47,938 nucleotides of DNA from Anaerolineae bacterium (GCA_022843745.1 JALHNB010000054.1:1-47938), one strand, 5' to 3'; positions 1 through 8,689 are shown, numbered from the stretch's first letter. The notes: generated by a model from the sequence alone, not told the origin. Numbers and translations are program-made.

Positions 1-713
1 GCGGTTGGCCCTTGAGTATATTGGATAGAATATATCCACTCCGCACCGTCAAATGTAGCGCCAAGGATTTTTACACGGGTGTTTGCTGGAATATTTCTAA
101 TTTGTTCAGTTGTTATAACCTCGTAAACATCGATACCCATTAAGCTATGGAATATAGGCGTCGGTGTGGGAGTTACATTAGCTAGAGGCGATAGCGCACT
201 TTCAGGCACTTCTGCATAACTGTTTCTTTCATCTGTTACCTCATATATCCATTCAGTTCCATTAAAACGACCTGTATGTATGGTCACACGTGAGCCTGCC
301 CCAATATTAGAAATCGGTGTAGTAAGAATCACAGGGTAAGACCAACCCTCAGAGAGCGAATTGAAGCGCATGGTTGGCGTCGGAATAATGACGTAAGGGT
401 AAGTCGCTGTCGGCATTGGATTTAAAGAGTCCAGCGGTGGCGCTGTAGCCGTAACGATACGCGGATAAATCATTGGAACAGATTGGGAAGCGGGCGAGGG
501 GCGCGTTACCACCATTGCTGCTCCTGCGAACACCAACAGGATCATGAGGCCGATGACCAATTTGGTGTTGACGACCAGATGAGCAGGTAGATAGCGACGT
601 TTGGGCTTGCCTTTACCTTTGGGCTTTTCTTCTAGCTCTTCGATCACCATAAAATTTGAAGTTTTATTTTTCTCGTCCAATTGCTCCGGTTGTAAATCAT
701 CACGATCAGACAT
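1..713 (-). CDS. Membrane-anchored protein with repeated extracytoplasmic module, partial (3' end beyond window)
   Basis: The frame starts at an ATG (713-711) preceded by GGGAGAATAGG and stays open to the left edge, so about 237 residues are seen and the C-terminus is missing. Residues 1-48 are charged and cytoplasmic by the positive-inside rule (KGKGKPKRR just before the membrane). Residues about 50-69 form one hydrophobic helix. A Pro/Ser/Thr-rich spacer follows. The outer part contains two similar modules: one with GSRVTIHTGRFNGTEWIYEV and a second with NTRVKILGATFDGAEWIY, each followed by a Pro/Thr-rich linker. The module resembles small SH3-like beta-barrels, but I do not recognise the family. 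It is divergent from the nucleoside hydrolase. Function unknown; topology is inferred. Confidence 0.8.
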   Translation of the reverse strand, partial: MSDRDDLQPEQLDEKNKTSNFMVIEELEEKPKGKGKPKRRYLPAHLVVNTKLVIGLMILLVFAGAAMVVTRPSPASQSVPMIYPRIVTATAPPLDSLNPMPTATYPYVIIPTPTMRFNSLSEGWSYPVILTTPISNIGAGSRVTIHTGRFNGTEWIYEVTDERNSYAEVPESALSPLANVTPTPTPIFHSLMGIDVYEVITTEQIRNIPANTRVKILGATFDGAEWIYSIQYTQGPT

Positions 714-883
714 CCTATTCTCCCGCGTGTGATTTTTCTTTTATTCTATGATCGTTGGCAGGGAGATGTTTGGCGTTCCCCCGCCGTTTGCCCAGCGGAT
801 TTGGCTATCCTTACATCTCTTGTTACACTCAAAACCATACGCGAAATTTTATTCATGATTTTCAACTCACTTCTGGAGCAGCC

Positions 884-1846
884 ATGACGCGCACATTTCT
901 GATCGACACTGATACCGCTTCCGATGATGCTGTAGCGCTGATTATGGCACTCCGTGCGCCGGACGTAGACGTAAAAGCGATTACCATCGTATCCGGTAAC
1001 GTTTCTGTCGATAAAGGGACGCGCAACGCACTGTATACGCTCGAACTTTGCGGCGCAAATGTGCCTGTTTATCGGGGAGCAGATCGCCCATTATTGCGCG
1101 AACCCGCGAACGCCGAATGGTTTCATGGCATTGATGGCCTGGGCGACCAGAATTATCCGCCGCCCGAAGGCAGGCCGGAAACGACCCATGCGGTTGACGC
1201 GATCATTGAAACGATTCTGGCGAATCCAGGGATCGTGGTTGTCACGCTGGGGCCGCTGACGAATCTCGCGCTGGCAGTATCTCGCGCACCAGAAATTGTG
1301 CCGTTGGTTAGCCGCTGCGTGGTGATGGGTGGGGCGGCCTGCACTGTCGGCAATACAACCCCGGCGGCAGAATTTAACATCTGGTATGACCCTGAAGCGG
1401 CGCGGATTGTTTTTCTCTCCGGCCTGCCTGTCGAAATGGTCGGTTGGGAACTCTGCCGTTTTGATGCCGTCATCAACCCGGATAATATTGCTCATGTTCG
1501 CAGCTTGAATACGACATTGGCGGATTTTGTGATCGACTGCAATGCACGAGCCATGCAGGCGGCGTTCGAACAGTCCCGCGAAATCGGAATTGCGCTGCCT
1601 GATCCGGTAGCGATGGCTGTCGCGCTTGACCCGACGATTTGCACCCGCAGTAGCAAACACGCTGTGGATGTCGAGACACAAAGCGAATTGACACGCGGCA
1701 TGACGGTAGTCGATCAACTCGGCGTATCCGGCGACTCGCGGAACGGCAGGTTGTGGAAGCCCGTCATCGAGCGCTCAAATGTGACGGTGTGTTGGGAAAT
1801 TAATGTCCCACGCTGGAAAGAAATGCTCTATGACGCGTTGGTTTAA
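884..1846 (+). CDS. Inosine/uridine-preferring nucleoside hydrolase family protein
   Basis: Hydrolyses the N-glycosidic bond of ribonucleosides to free base and ribose (purine/pyrimidine salvage, cytoplasm). The N-terminal signature is present, with D8, D10, D14 and D15 in IDTDTASDDAVAL, the Ca2+/ribose-binding loop. GPLTNLAL lies in the middle of the protein, and the late metal-binding Asp is D240 in LPDPVAMAV. In classical enzymes this Asp follows a His; here the preceding residue is Pro, so substrate preference is uncertain. Length is 320 residues, usual for the family. The frame is open further upstream to 755, but ATG 884 has GGAG at a good distance and begins exactly at the family's first beta strand, so the longer start is rejected. 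The next gene begins about 70 bases downstream on the same strand. Confidence 0.9.
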   Translation: MTRTFLIDTDTASDDAVALIMALRAPDVDVKAITIVSGNVSVDKGTRNALYTLELCGANVPVYRGADRPLLREPANAEWFHGIDGLGDQNYPPPEGRPETTHAVDAIIETILANPGIVVVTLGPLTNLALAVSRAPEIVPLVSRCVVMGGAACTVGNTTPAAEFNIWYDPEAARIVFLSGLPVEMVGWELCRFDAVINPDNIAHVRSLNTTLADFVIDCNARAMQAAFEQSREIGIALPDPVAMAVALDPTICTRSSKHAVDVETQSELTRGMTVVDQLGVSGDSRNGRLWKPVIERSNVTVCWEINVPRWKEMLYDALV

Positions 1847-1916
1847 TTAGATTGTGAGCAATAAAGTGCGTTGGTTTGACTGGATTTGTGAGCTGTTGTT
1901 TGGGAGAAGATCAGGT

Positions 1917-3179
1917 ATGTCTGTCACCGATGGCATGATTATCACGGAAAATACGACTCTACAACCCGGCGTTCATTATCTGCCGAACGGTATCAAAATT
2001 GCTGCGCCGGGGATTACGCTTGACGGCAACGGCGCAACGCTTGTCGGGCATGACCGCAGCGGACGTGGTGTCATCGTAGATGGACAGGACGGCGTGACGA
2101 TCAAAAATCTAAAAATTCGTGATTACTATCATGGCATTCACGCCTCACGCTGCAAAGGCTTAAAAATTAAGGATTGCCAGATTACTTCGACAGCGGAACA
2201 AGCGCCCAATACAATTTTTCTCGACATCTGGCTGCCTGCCGAGACAGCCTATGGTGGCGCAATTTTGCTATCTGAAGTTGAAGATAGCACCATCAGCAAA
2301 AATGACCTCCAACACCAGATGAACGGCCTGCTCACTTACAACTGCAAAAGCCTGACTGTGCGCCAAAACGTGGCAAGTTATTCCAGCGGGTTTGGTATCC
2401 ATCTTTATGGAACTACTGACAGCCTGTTTGAAGAAAATTTTGCCGATTACTGCTGTCGCTGGCAGCCACGCGGCGAGCGCACGGGACATATGGGCGCAGA
2501 CGCGACAGGGTTTTTGATCCTATCTGGCTCATCACGCAACATATTTCGCCGCAATTACGCTCGGCTCGGTGGCGATGGATTCTTTATGGCAGGCTTGAAC
2601 CCGCGTTACGAATTCAAGCCGTGCAACAATAACCTGTTTGAGGAAAATGACGCTTCCTATAGCCCAAACATTGGCTTTGAAGCGTCTTTTTGTCAGGATA
2701 ACGTCTATCGAAAAAATGTTACCAATTTTTGTAATTACGGCTTCTGGCTTGGTTTTTCGGCTGGGTTCAAAGTTGAAAATAACCAGATGAATTCGTGTAA
2801 TCAGGCTGGGGTTGCCGTCGAAAATGGCTTTGATTTTGTCATAACAGGGAATACGTTCGCCAATAGTTCACACGGTATCCTGCTCTGGTCAAAGCATATC
2901 CCGAATTTTAGTGGTGTCGTGCCGAAGAACGATACCAGCTACAACTGGACAATTGAGACGAATACTTTTACGCGCAACGGGAAGGCGATTCGCATCGCCG
3001 CGAATCAGGATCACGGCATCCGGCCTTATGCGCCTGGTGGTGCGCTCCCGCACGATCACACCATTCGAAACAATACTATCCATGACAACCGTATCGGTAT
3101 CGAACTGGTAAGCGTAGAGAAAACGGTGATGGACAACAATACGTTTGCTGGTAACGTGGAAGGAGATGTTCGCGAATAA
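1917..3179 (+). CDS. Right-handed parallel beta-helix repeat protein
   Basis: Contains many PbH1-type coils of about 22-25 residues, visible as recurring asparagine-rich turns (GITLDGNGATL, GVTIKNLKIRD, GLKIKDCQI, NNLFEENDAS, NTFTRNGKAI, NTIHDNRIGIEL). This fold is typical of NosD/CASH-type carbohydrate-binding proteins, pectate-lyase-like enzymes and mannuronan epimerases. No signal peptide or catalytic site that I can name is visible, so no reaction is assigned. The frame extends back to a GTG at 1854, but the ATG at 1917 is preceded by GGGAGAAGATCAGG and is preferred; it gives 420 residues. The gene sits between the nucleoside hydrolase and a secreted propeller-like protein, about 18 bases upstream of the latter, probably co-transcribed. 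Confidence 0.8.
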   Translation: MSVTDGMIITENTTLQPGVHYLPNGIKIAAPGITLDGNGATLVGHDRSGRGVIVDGQDGVTIKNLKIRDYYHGIHASRCKGLKIKDCQITSTAEQAPNTIFLDIWLPAETAYGGAILLSEVEDSTISKNDLQHQMNGLLTYNCKSLTVRQNVASYSSGFGIHLYGTTDSLFEENFADYCCRWQPRGERTGHMGADATGFLILSGSSRNIFRRNYARLGGDGFFMAGLNPRYEFKPCNNNLFEENDASYSPNIGFEASFCQDNVYRKNVTNFCNYGFWLGFSAGFKVENNQMNSCNQAGVAVENGFDFVITGNTFANSSHGILLWSKHIPNFSGVVPKNDTSYNWTIETNTFTRNGKAIRIAANQDHGIRPYAPGGALPHDHTIRNNTIHDNRIGIELVSVEKTVMDNNTFAGNVEGDVRE

Positions 3180-3197
3180 ATCGAGGCTTATTGTCAA

Positions 3198-4295
3198 ATG
3201 TCGATTCGTTCCATCTATTTACTGGTATTGTCGGTTTTAGTTTTCTCGGTTTCCCCAAAAGTTCTCGCTCAAAATGCTATCTTGCCAACGAATGGCTATT
3301 TCGTCGCGCCGGACGCTGAAAATGTGCTTCAGGTATGGAGGCTTTCAACCGATGGCAATGCTGAAATGCTCACCCATGCACAATCCAAGATTCTGGGGTT
3401 CACCGTCAGCCCCGATGAGCAGCAAATCGCATATTCCAGCGGCGGGCAGTTGTGGCTGCAAAAGTCCAACGCCGAAGCTGAAGTGATTGCCCAGACAGCG
3501 GAAGAATATTTTCTTACACCCGCTTTCAGCCCGGAGGGAACGTATGTAGCTTATACCGATGGTGGTGTGCGGATTGTCGATCTGGCGAGTGGATTGTCTG
3601 AGCAGGTGCTTACAGACGAGCCACTGAATGACCAGTTTGGCAGTATCCTCCGTTATTATGTGGTTCAGTATCTCGATAACGATACGTTGTATATTCAATA
3701 TTTTGATTATGGCCCGTATGATGCCGTACCCTATCCGGGTTTATTTGATTTGAAGACAGGTCGTTTAGCTGTTGAAAGTGAACCCCAACCCTACGCAGGA
3801 CAGTCGATGACTCTGCTGAAGGATGGGCAGCTTTTGTTTACTGCTTACAGCCGGATTGGCAAGGGGATGCCAGGATTAGTGCTGGTTGATGGTGACATTG
3901 CCGCGCCTCAAACCCTGCTGGCGGATGAACCGCGCCTGAAAGAAGACCCTGAAAGCGATATTATCATGCCGATTCTCGATGCTGTTGAAGCGCAGCTAGG
4001 GCAGATTCGTTTTATCGGTGAGCGTATTTTGCCAGCTTTCGGCTATGAGTTGTTTGATTATGATCTGGCAACAGGTGATCTGATTGTTGATGCCAACATT
4101 TTAGAACCAACATCTTCATGGTCATTTCATCAGCTCTCACCTGATGGTAAACTGATTGCAGGGTTAGCGAATTATGATTGGCAAACGGGACAGGGTGGAG
4201 ATTTGACAATTATCAACCTCGCTACAGGCACACAACTCGATTTGAATGTGCCTGGAAATATCTACAATTTTCAGTGGCATATAACCCCAACATGA
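3198..4295 (+). CDS. Secreted TolB/WD40-like beta-propeller protein
   Basis: Has a cleavable-looking signal peptide (residues 1-25: MSIR, then a hydrophobic core, ending VLAQNA). The body of 365 residues carries repeated propeller-blade motifs of the type TVSPDEQQIAYSSGGQLWL, FSPEGTYVAYTDGG and LSPDGKLIAGLANYD, the SPDG signature of TolB/PD40 propellers. Probably extracytoplasmic; ligand unknown. GAGG lies about 13 bases before the ATG. The last blade looks short: after NFQWHITPT the frame stops, while an adjacent frame continues with TLIDLDNDETLHTFAIL up to 4363. That suggests either a natural end or a small frameshift. The next gene, an ABC exporter, starts 65 bases downstream. Confidence 0.75.
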   Translation: MSIRSIYLLVLSVLVFSVSPKVLAQNAILPTNGYFVAPDAENVLQVWRLSTDGNAEMLTHAQSKILGFTVSPDEQQIAYSSGGQLWLQKSNAEAEVIAQTAEEYFLTPAFSPEGTYVAYTDGGVRIVDLASGLSEQVLTDEPLNDQFGSILRYYVVQYLDNDTLYIQYFDYGPYDAVPYPGLFDLKTGRLAVESEPQPYAGQSMTLLKDGQLLFTAYSRIGKGMPGLVLVDGDIAAPQTLLADEPRLKEDPESDIIMPILDAVEAQLGQIRFIGERILPAFGYELFDYDLATGDLIVDANILEPTSSWSFHQLSPDGKLIAGLANYDWQTGQGGDLTIINLATGTQLDLNVPGNIYNFQWHITPT

Positions 4296-4359
4296 CTCTG
4301 ATTGACCTCGACAATGATGAAACCCTGCACACATTCGCAATTTTGAAGCCGAAAAAACT

Positions 4360-6096
4360 ATGAAACCATTCCTTGATCTCTGGCCGTATCTGAAGAGCTA
4401 TCGCCTTCACATGCTGATTGTTATTTTCAGCACACTCGTCGTAACAGCGATGAATCTGGTGAATCCCTGGCTGGTGCGCAGCCTTGTCGAGATCATCAGC
4501 GACCCGAACAGTGAGAGAGATGTGGTCATCGATGGCATTACCCGGCTGACCCTGGGGCTGATCAGTATTTTTCTTGTGCGGGCGGTGTTCCGATTTTTGA
4601 CTTCTTATATCGCCCATGTGATGGCATGGAATTTCGTCAGCGATCTGCGTGTGGCGCTCTACGGTCATTTGCAGTATCTTTCGCCGCGCTTTTATGCAGA
4701 CCGTCAAACGGGCGAATTACTCACGCGCGTTGTGAAGGATACGCAGGACATCGAGCCTGTGATCGCTCATTATATTCCCGATCTGATCGTCAATGTGCTG
4801 CTCATAGTGGGTGTCGCCGCCATCCTTTTCAGCCTGAATCCGTTTCTGGCGCTGCTGACGATGATTCCGATGCCGCTGCTGGCGATTGACGGTATGTTCT
4901 TTGGCAACAGAATGAAAAGCTGGTTTAAAGTCGCTTCGCATCGGCTGGGCGCGTTGAGCGCAGTCGTTCAGGATAACCTGACGGGTATCAAAGAGATTCA
5001 GATTTTCACGCAGGAACAGCGTGAGCACGTCCGGGTCAATGCACTTTCCAAACGCACCACAGATGATCGGCTGATTGCCTTAAAATTGCAGGCCATTTTA
5101 CAGCCGACGATTGAGCTTCTCGCAGCTAGTGGAGTCGTCATAATTGTCTGGTTTGGTGGTCATGCTGTTATCGACAGCGGCCTTAAGATTGAAGATTTGG
5201 TCGCGTTTATCCTCTATCTGAACATTTTCTATCAGCCCATTATCGCCTTGTCACAAATGAGTGAGATGTTTCATGCGGGGCTGGCTGGCGCGGAGCGTGT
5301 CAGCGAGGTCTTGAATTTAGTGCCGGATGTGCTTGATGGGGCAAAAAGTATTGACCCAGGCCGCGTAAAAGGCGAAATCGTCTTCAATAATGTCAGCTTT
5401 GATTATCAACCAGGTGCGCCGACACTGCGTAACGTCACGCTGAAGATCATGCCGGGGCAAACGCTGGCGTTGGTGGGGCCAACAGGTGCAGGCAAAACGA
5501 CCATCGCCCACCTGATCCCGCGCTTCTATGATCCGCAGCAAGGTTCGATCACGATTGATGGTATTGATGTGCGCGATATTCAGCTAAACGCGCTGCGAAG
5601 CAATATCAGCATGGTGTTGCAGGATGTATTTCTGTTCACAGGCTCCGTGCGCGACAATATCCGCTACAGCAACCCCAACGCCAGCGATGAAGAAGTGATC
5701 CGTGCCGCTAAAGCTGCCCATGCGCATGGGTTTATCGAAGCGATGAACGATGGTTATGACACGCAGATCGGCGAACGCGGCGTTCGGCTTTCGGGTGGTC
5801 AAAAGCAGCGATTGGCGATTGCCCGCGCGATCCTCAAAAATGCGCCGATTCTGATTCTGGATGAAGCGACTTCAGCGGTGGATACTGAAACCGAAGCCGA
5901 GATTCAGGAAGCGCTCACGGAATTGATGAAAAACCGCACCTCGATTGTGATCGCGCACCGTCTTTCGACCATTCGTAACGCCGATCTGATCGCCGTGATG
6001 AACGAAGGTCAGGTTGAACAGATGGGTAAGCATGATGAACTGGTAATCGGCAACGGCCTTTATGCGCGGCTGCATCAGGCGAGTGTCGCAGTTTAA
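4360..6096 (+). CDS. ABC-type exporter, fused membrane and ATPase domains
   Basis: A type I (MsbA/LmrA-like) half-transporter of 578 residues that works as a homo- or heterodimer in the cytoplasmic membrane. Residues 1-320 are the six-helix transmembrane domain with the typical coupling-helix segment around TGIKEIQIFTQEQRE. Residues 335-578 are the nucleotide-binding domain with Walker A GPTGAGKTT (about 373-381), Q-loop MVLQDVFLF, signature LSGGQKQR (about 477-484), Walker B ILILDEATSAVD (about 497-508) and switch His in VIAHRLSTI. All ATPase residues are intact. Lipid, drug or peptide are all possible substrates; the sequence does not decide. The upstream neighbours are envelope-type proteins, which gives weak support for an envelope role. 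A small hairpin (TAAGGC/GCCTTA, 6094-6110) follows the stop but has no T-tract. Confidence 0.92.
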   Translation: MKPFLDLWPYLKSYRLHMLIVIFSTLVVTAMNLVNPWLVRSLVEIISDPNSERDVVIDGITRLTLGLISIFLVRAVFRFLTSYIAHVMAWNFVSDLRVALYGHLQYLSPRFYADRQTGELLTRVVKDTQDIEPVIAHYIPDLIVNVLLIVGVAAILFSLNPFLALLTMIPMPLLAIDGMFFGNRMKSWFKVASHRLGALSAVVQDNLTGIKEIQIFTQEQREHVRVNALSKRTTDDRLIALKLQAILQPTIELLAASGVVIIVWFGGHAVIDSGLKIEDLVAFILYLNIFYQPIIALSQMSEMFHAGLAGAERVSEVLNLVPDVLDGAKSIDPGRVKGEIVFNNVSFDYQPGAPTLRNVTLKIMPGQTLALVGPTGAGKTTIAHLIPRFYDPQQGSITIDGIDVRDIQLNALRSNISMVLQDVFLFTGSVRDNIRYSNPNASDEEVIRAAKAAHAHGFIEAMNDGYDTQIGERGVRLSGGQKQRLAIARAILKNAPILILDEATSAVDTETEAEIQEALTELMKNRTSIVIAHRLSTIRNADLIAVMNEGQVEQMGKHDELVIGNGLYARLHQASVAV

Positions 6097-6167
6097 GGCT
6101 TTTGGCCTTATCAACATAATTAAAGTGGCAAATTCCCAGACACAATAATTTGAGCATTTAAAAATAC

Positions 6168-6196
6168 TTGACTCATCAGAATTTTCGTTCTATAAT
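6168..6196 (+). promoter_or_regulatory. Near-consensus sigma70-type promoter
   Basis: TTGACT at 6168-6173 and a perfect TATAAT at 6191-6196 are separated by exactly 17 bases. Predicted transcription start is near 6203-6205. A second TATAAT occurs at 6211-6216 but has no matching -35 box. No protein gene on this strand lies downstream before 8750, so the promoter most likely serves the RNA candidate described next. Confidence 0.7.
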
Positions 6197-6202
6197 TTAT
6201 TT

Positions 6203-6485
6203 GTACGCTCTATAATCATGTGAAATTGGTTTAATAGATCAGTGAGTTATCCCATTTATGTGGGTTAACTGAGAAAACTGAGAAATTCAAAGCCAATTTT
6301 GAACCTTCGTAAAGGTGCTGAGTATTTAGGGTGTACAAAACGCTTATGCTGGCGTTAGGGGAATAAAAACAGCTCTGAACATGGGGCGGTTGAAAATCCT
6401 CGTACACGGATTGTATAAATCCGCTTTACTCCTTTAGTAGCCCCTTCCGCTCCCTCATGCTAAGGCGGGGGGGCATTTTGTTTTG
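6203..6485 (+). ncRNA. Candidate structured non-coding RNA, family not recognised
   Basis: The stretch lies between a near-consensus promoter and an intrinsic terminator, is about 283 nt long and holds a series of hairpins that I can pair by hand. They are: 6245-6254/6261-6270 (10 positions, one mismatch); 6286-6291/6298-6303; 6303-6307/6312-6316 (CGTA loop, shares one base with the previous stem); 6339-6343/6352-6356; and 6407-6412/6418-6423. A longer-range helix GTGTAC 6331-6336 with GTACAC 6402-6407 would enclose the fourth hairpin. A 9-base tandem repeat (AACTGAGAA twice) lies near 6267-6284. I looked for the landmark sequences of RNase P RNA, tmRNA, SRP RNA and the TPP riboswitch and did not find them. 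An 18-codon frame (6381-6437, MGRLKILVHGLYKSALLL) has no ribosome binding site. Function unknown; RNA identity is inferred. Confidence 0.55.
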
Positions 6486-6487
6486 TT
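6440..6487 (+). terminator. Intrinsic terminator of the RNA candidate
   Basis: GCCCC (6440-6444) pairs with GGGGC (6470-6474) and CCGC (6447-6450) with GCGG (6465-6468), with a small internal loop. ATTTTGTTTTGTT follows at 6475-6487. It ends the transcript predicted from the 6168-6196 promoter. Confidence 0.65.
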
Positions 6488-6601
6488 CAACCGCCCACAG
6501 TTCAAAAGTATTTCAGTGAAGTAATACTGATTTTAACGTATTTAAATTTGAATGCAAATATTTTGACTAAATTTTTGTGTATTTTGATGGATAATCTGCA
6601 C

Positions 6602-6644
6602 AAATTTCGCCGCGACCAAACTGGTTCTTATCGCGGCGAAATTT
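6602..6644. terminator. Long perfect inverted repeat, probable bidirectional terminator
   Basis: AAATTTCGCCGCGA (6602-6615) is perfectly complementary to TCGCGGCGAAATTT (6631-6644), 14 base pairs around a 15-base loop. It lies 16 bases beyond the stop codon of the minus-strand ThuA-like gene and ends in a T-run on the plus strand. It probably terminates that gene and insulates it from the RNA locus. The stretch 6488-6601 between the two terminators is AT-rich; I see nothing else in it. Confidence 0.65.
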
Positions 6645-6659
6645 TTCAATCGCATCGTA

Positions 6660-7388
6660 CTAGCTGCGGATTGTTTCCAGCGGAACTTTCGCGTTAACAA
6701 TCGGAATTGGCTCGATAGCGTGTGGTGCCGCCCAACGTGCCGCGTTGTAGATAACCTTCAGCACTTCAGGGTTGAAATAGGTCGGAAATGTTTCGTGGCC
6801 GGGGCGGAAGTAGAAGACTTTGCCACGTCCGCGAGTCCAGCAGCAGCCGCTGCGGAAGACTTCGCCGCCTTCGAACCAGCTTACGAATACTAATTCGTCC
6901 GGTGTCGGAATATCAAAGCGCTCACCATACATTTCTTCGTGAGGCAGTTCGATATATTCGCCCAGCCCCTCGGCAATCGGATGACCTGAGTCAATGACCC
7001 AGATACGTTCCTTTTCGTTGGCTTCACGCCATTTCAGGTTGCCACTCGTTCCCATCAATTTTCTGAAAATTTTCGAGTAGTGACCGGAATGCAGCACGAT
7101 CAGACCCATGCCGTCCAGTACGCGCTTCTGCACGCGCTCGACGATTTCATCTTGGACTTCATGGTGTGCCATGTGACCCCACCATGTCAGAACATCAGTC
7201 TCTGCCAGCACCGCTTCAGTCAGGCCATGTTCCGGTTCATCCAATGTAGCGGTTTTTACGTCCAGCCCTTGCTCACGCAGGTACTTGGCGATGGGGGTGT
7301 GCATTCCCTCCGGATAAACGTCTGAGACTTCCTTGTGGGTTTTTTCGTGGCGATATTCGTGCCACACAGTCACGCGAGGTGTTGCCAT
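6660..7388 (-). CDS. ThuA-like domain protein
   Basis: 242 residues of the ThuA family, a class I glutamine-amidotransferase-like (flavodoxin-like) fold found in carbohydrate utilisation loci. Visible features are an opening strand [12 protein letters not shown], the loop [22 protein letters not shown], a central [14 protein letters not shown] where amidotransferases have their nucleophile elbow (here Ser/Gly/His rather than Cys), and the end segment [21 protein letters not shown]. The family's reaction is not established. It starts 204 bases downstream of the Gfo/Idh/MocA oxidoreductase on the same strand, a pairing common in sugar and inositol catabolism clusters, so a joint role in sugar modification is likely but inferred. 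Confidence 0.85.
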   Translation of the reverse strand: MATPRVTVWHEYRHEKTHKEVSDVYPEGMHTPIAKYLREQGLDVKTATLDEPEHGLTEAVLAETDVLTWWGHMAHHEVQDEIVERVQKRVLDGMGLIVLHSGHYSKIFRKLMGTSGNLKWREANEKERIWVIDSGHPIAEGLGEYIELPHEEMYGERFDIPTPDELVFVSWFEGGEVFRSGCCWTRGRGKVFYFRPGHETFPTYFNPEVLKVIYNAARWAAPHAIEPIPIVNAKVPLETIRS

Positions 7389-7513
7389 TGTATAACTCCT
7401 TAAAATCGGCTGTCAGCGGTGAGCTTTCAGCAATCAGCGAAACAAAACTTGATGTAAATAACTTAAGTTGATCGTCTGTCTCGCAAATAAATCGGTCATT
7501 GTGAACCGTTTTC

Positions 7514-7540
7514 GTAGGGGCGCACAGCCGTGCGCCCACA
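7514..7540. repeat. GTAGGGG-type palindromic repeat, intergenic copy
   Basis: GTAGGGG is followed by an 8-bp stem GGGCGCAC/GTGCGCCC (7518-7537) around AGCC. It shares the GTAGGGG head with the perfect palindrome found inside purL (34272-34299). It sits in the 204-base gap between the ThuA-like gene and the oxidoreductase gene and could also weaken read-through between them. Confidence 0.55.
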
Positions 7541-7592
7541 TGAACCCATTTCCAGCTTATTTATGAGACTATCCAATCAACATGCGATTCAA

Positions 7593-8600
7593 TTAAACGG
7601 CTACAGGTTGCCCGTTTTTAGCGGCGGAGGCTTGAATGGCATCCCAGAGACGCGCCATACGCAGACCCACTTCTGGCGGGCAGGGATTTTCCTGTTCGCC
7701 CGCGCGGACACGCAGGAATTGTTGCCACGTCCCCATCGAAGGCGGCACGTCAACAGGCTTTAACTCGGTTTCGCCCTTCATCTGAGCTTCGAGATAGCCA
7801 CCCCAGACACCTGTCCGCAGCATACCGTTGGTGCAGAGAACGCGAATATCCGTCCCTGTAACGCCGGACTCGCCCATACCGTTGAGCGTGACCAGCCCGC
7901 CGGATTTCAGTTTGCCGATGACGACACCGTTAATATCAACAGCGCGACCCCGATTGTCGATCCATGCGGCGACTTCGGTGAATTCTTCGCCAGCCAGATC
8001 AACGACAGTGTTGAGCATATGTGCGCCGGTATCGAATAAATAACCGCCGCCCGAAATTGGTGGGTCTTGCCGCCATGTGCCAGCGGTCAATGCCGCCCAG
8101 GTTTGCCACACCGCAGCGTTGATGCCGAGCATTTCACCCATTTCGCCGGAGCGCAGCATCTTGACGGCTGTGCGAACCTGGGGAGACATACTGCCGTTAA
8201 ACGCAACGACGACGAGTTTGCCAGTCTTGTTGCGAACATCGATCAGGCTGTTGGCTTCGGCGGCATTCATGACCATTGGTTTTTCAACCAGCACATCCAA
8301 TCCGGCCTGGAGCGCGGCGGCAGCTTGGTCGTGATGCTGGGCGTGTGGCGTGATGATAAAAGCCACATCGACATCACCAATATGGTCGGTGAGAAGGGCT
8401 TCCAGATCGGGTTCGTTCGGTGGGGGTTGGAGTCCGGCTTCGGTGAACATCGCGGCGGCTTTTTCGTAAGCGGCTGGCGAAGGTTCGCAAATCCAGGCGA
8501 TTTGAGTAGTATCGGTTTGCTTGAGCATTCCCTGAAGGTGATGACGTGCCATACCGCCAGAACCGATCAAGGCGACGCGGGTAACTTTTGAGGTTGCCAT
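7593..8600 (-). CDS. Gfo/Idh/MocA family NAD(P)-dependent oxidoreductase
   Basis: 335 residues. The N-terminal Rossmann fold begins [13 protein letters not shown] (dinucleotide-binding loop at residues 12-19). The family's catalytic lysine motif EKPM is at residues 106-109, and the segment [21 protein letters not shown] corresponds to the conserved GGG..D.G.H motif of the substrate domain. Members oxidise or reduce sugars, inositols or biliverdin with a nicotinamide cofactor; the substrate cannot be told from sequence. The start at 8600 ([10 protein letters not shown]) directly precedes the first strand. The ThuA-like gene follows on the same strand. Confidence 0.9.
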   Translation of the reverse strand: MATSKVTRVALIGSGGMARHHLQGMLKQTDTTQIAWICEPSPAAYEKAAAMFTEAGLQPPPNEPDLEALLTDHIGDVDVAFIITPHAQHHDQAAAALQAGLDVLVEKPMVMNAAEANSLIDVRNKTGKLVVVAFNGSMSPQVRTAVKMLRSGEMGEMLGINAAVWQTWAALTAGTWRQDPPISGGGYLFDTGAHMLNTVVDLAGEEFTEVAAWIDNRGRAVDINGVVIGKLKSGGLVTLNGMGESGVTGTDIRVLCTNGMLRTGVWGGYLEAQMKGETELKPVDVPPSMGTWQQFLRVRAGEQENPCPPEVGLRMARLWDAIQASAAKNGQPVAV

Positions 8601-8689
8601 AAAATGAATTTTCTCCAGAATGTACAGAAATAACCAGCGAAAGAGCCAAAACGCTATTGTACCCCATCCTCCAAAATGCGAAATGGCCT

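Noticed and set aside
755-883. N-terminal extension of the nucleoside hydrolase
   Set aside because: No ribosome binding site, residues unlike the family, and a good start at 884.
6278-6363. TPP-riboswitch-like words CTGAGA, GAACCT and GCGTTAGGGGAA in the RNA candidate
   Set aside because: The spacing is far from the TPP aptamer, CTGAT and the exact GCGTAGGGA box are missing, and no thiamine gene follows on this strand.
6381-6437. 18-codon reading frame inside the RNA candidate
   Set aside because: No ribosome binding site, and the frame is crossed by the stable hairpin 6407-6423; kept only as a note.
8067-8591. Plus-strand frame of 174 codons opposite the Gfo/Idh/MocA gene
   Set aside because: Antisense shadow of a recognised gene.
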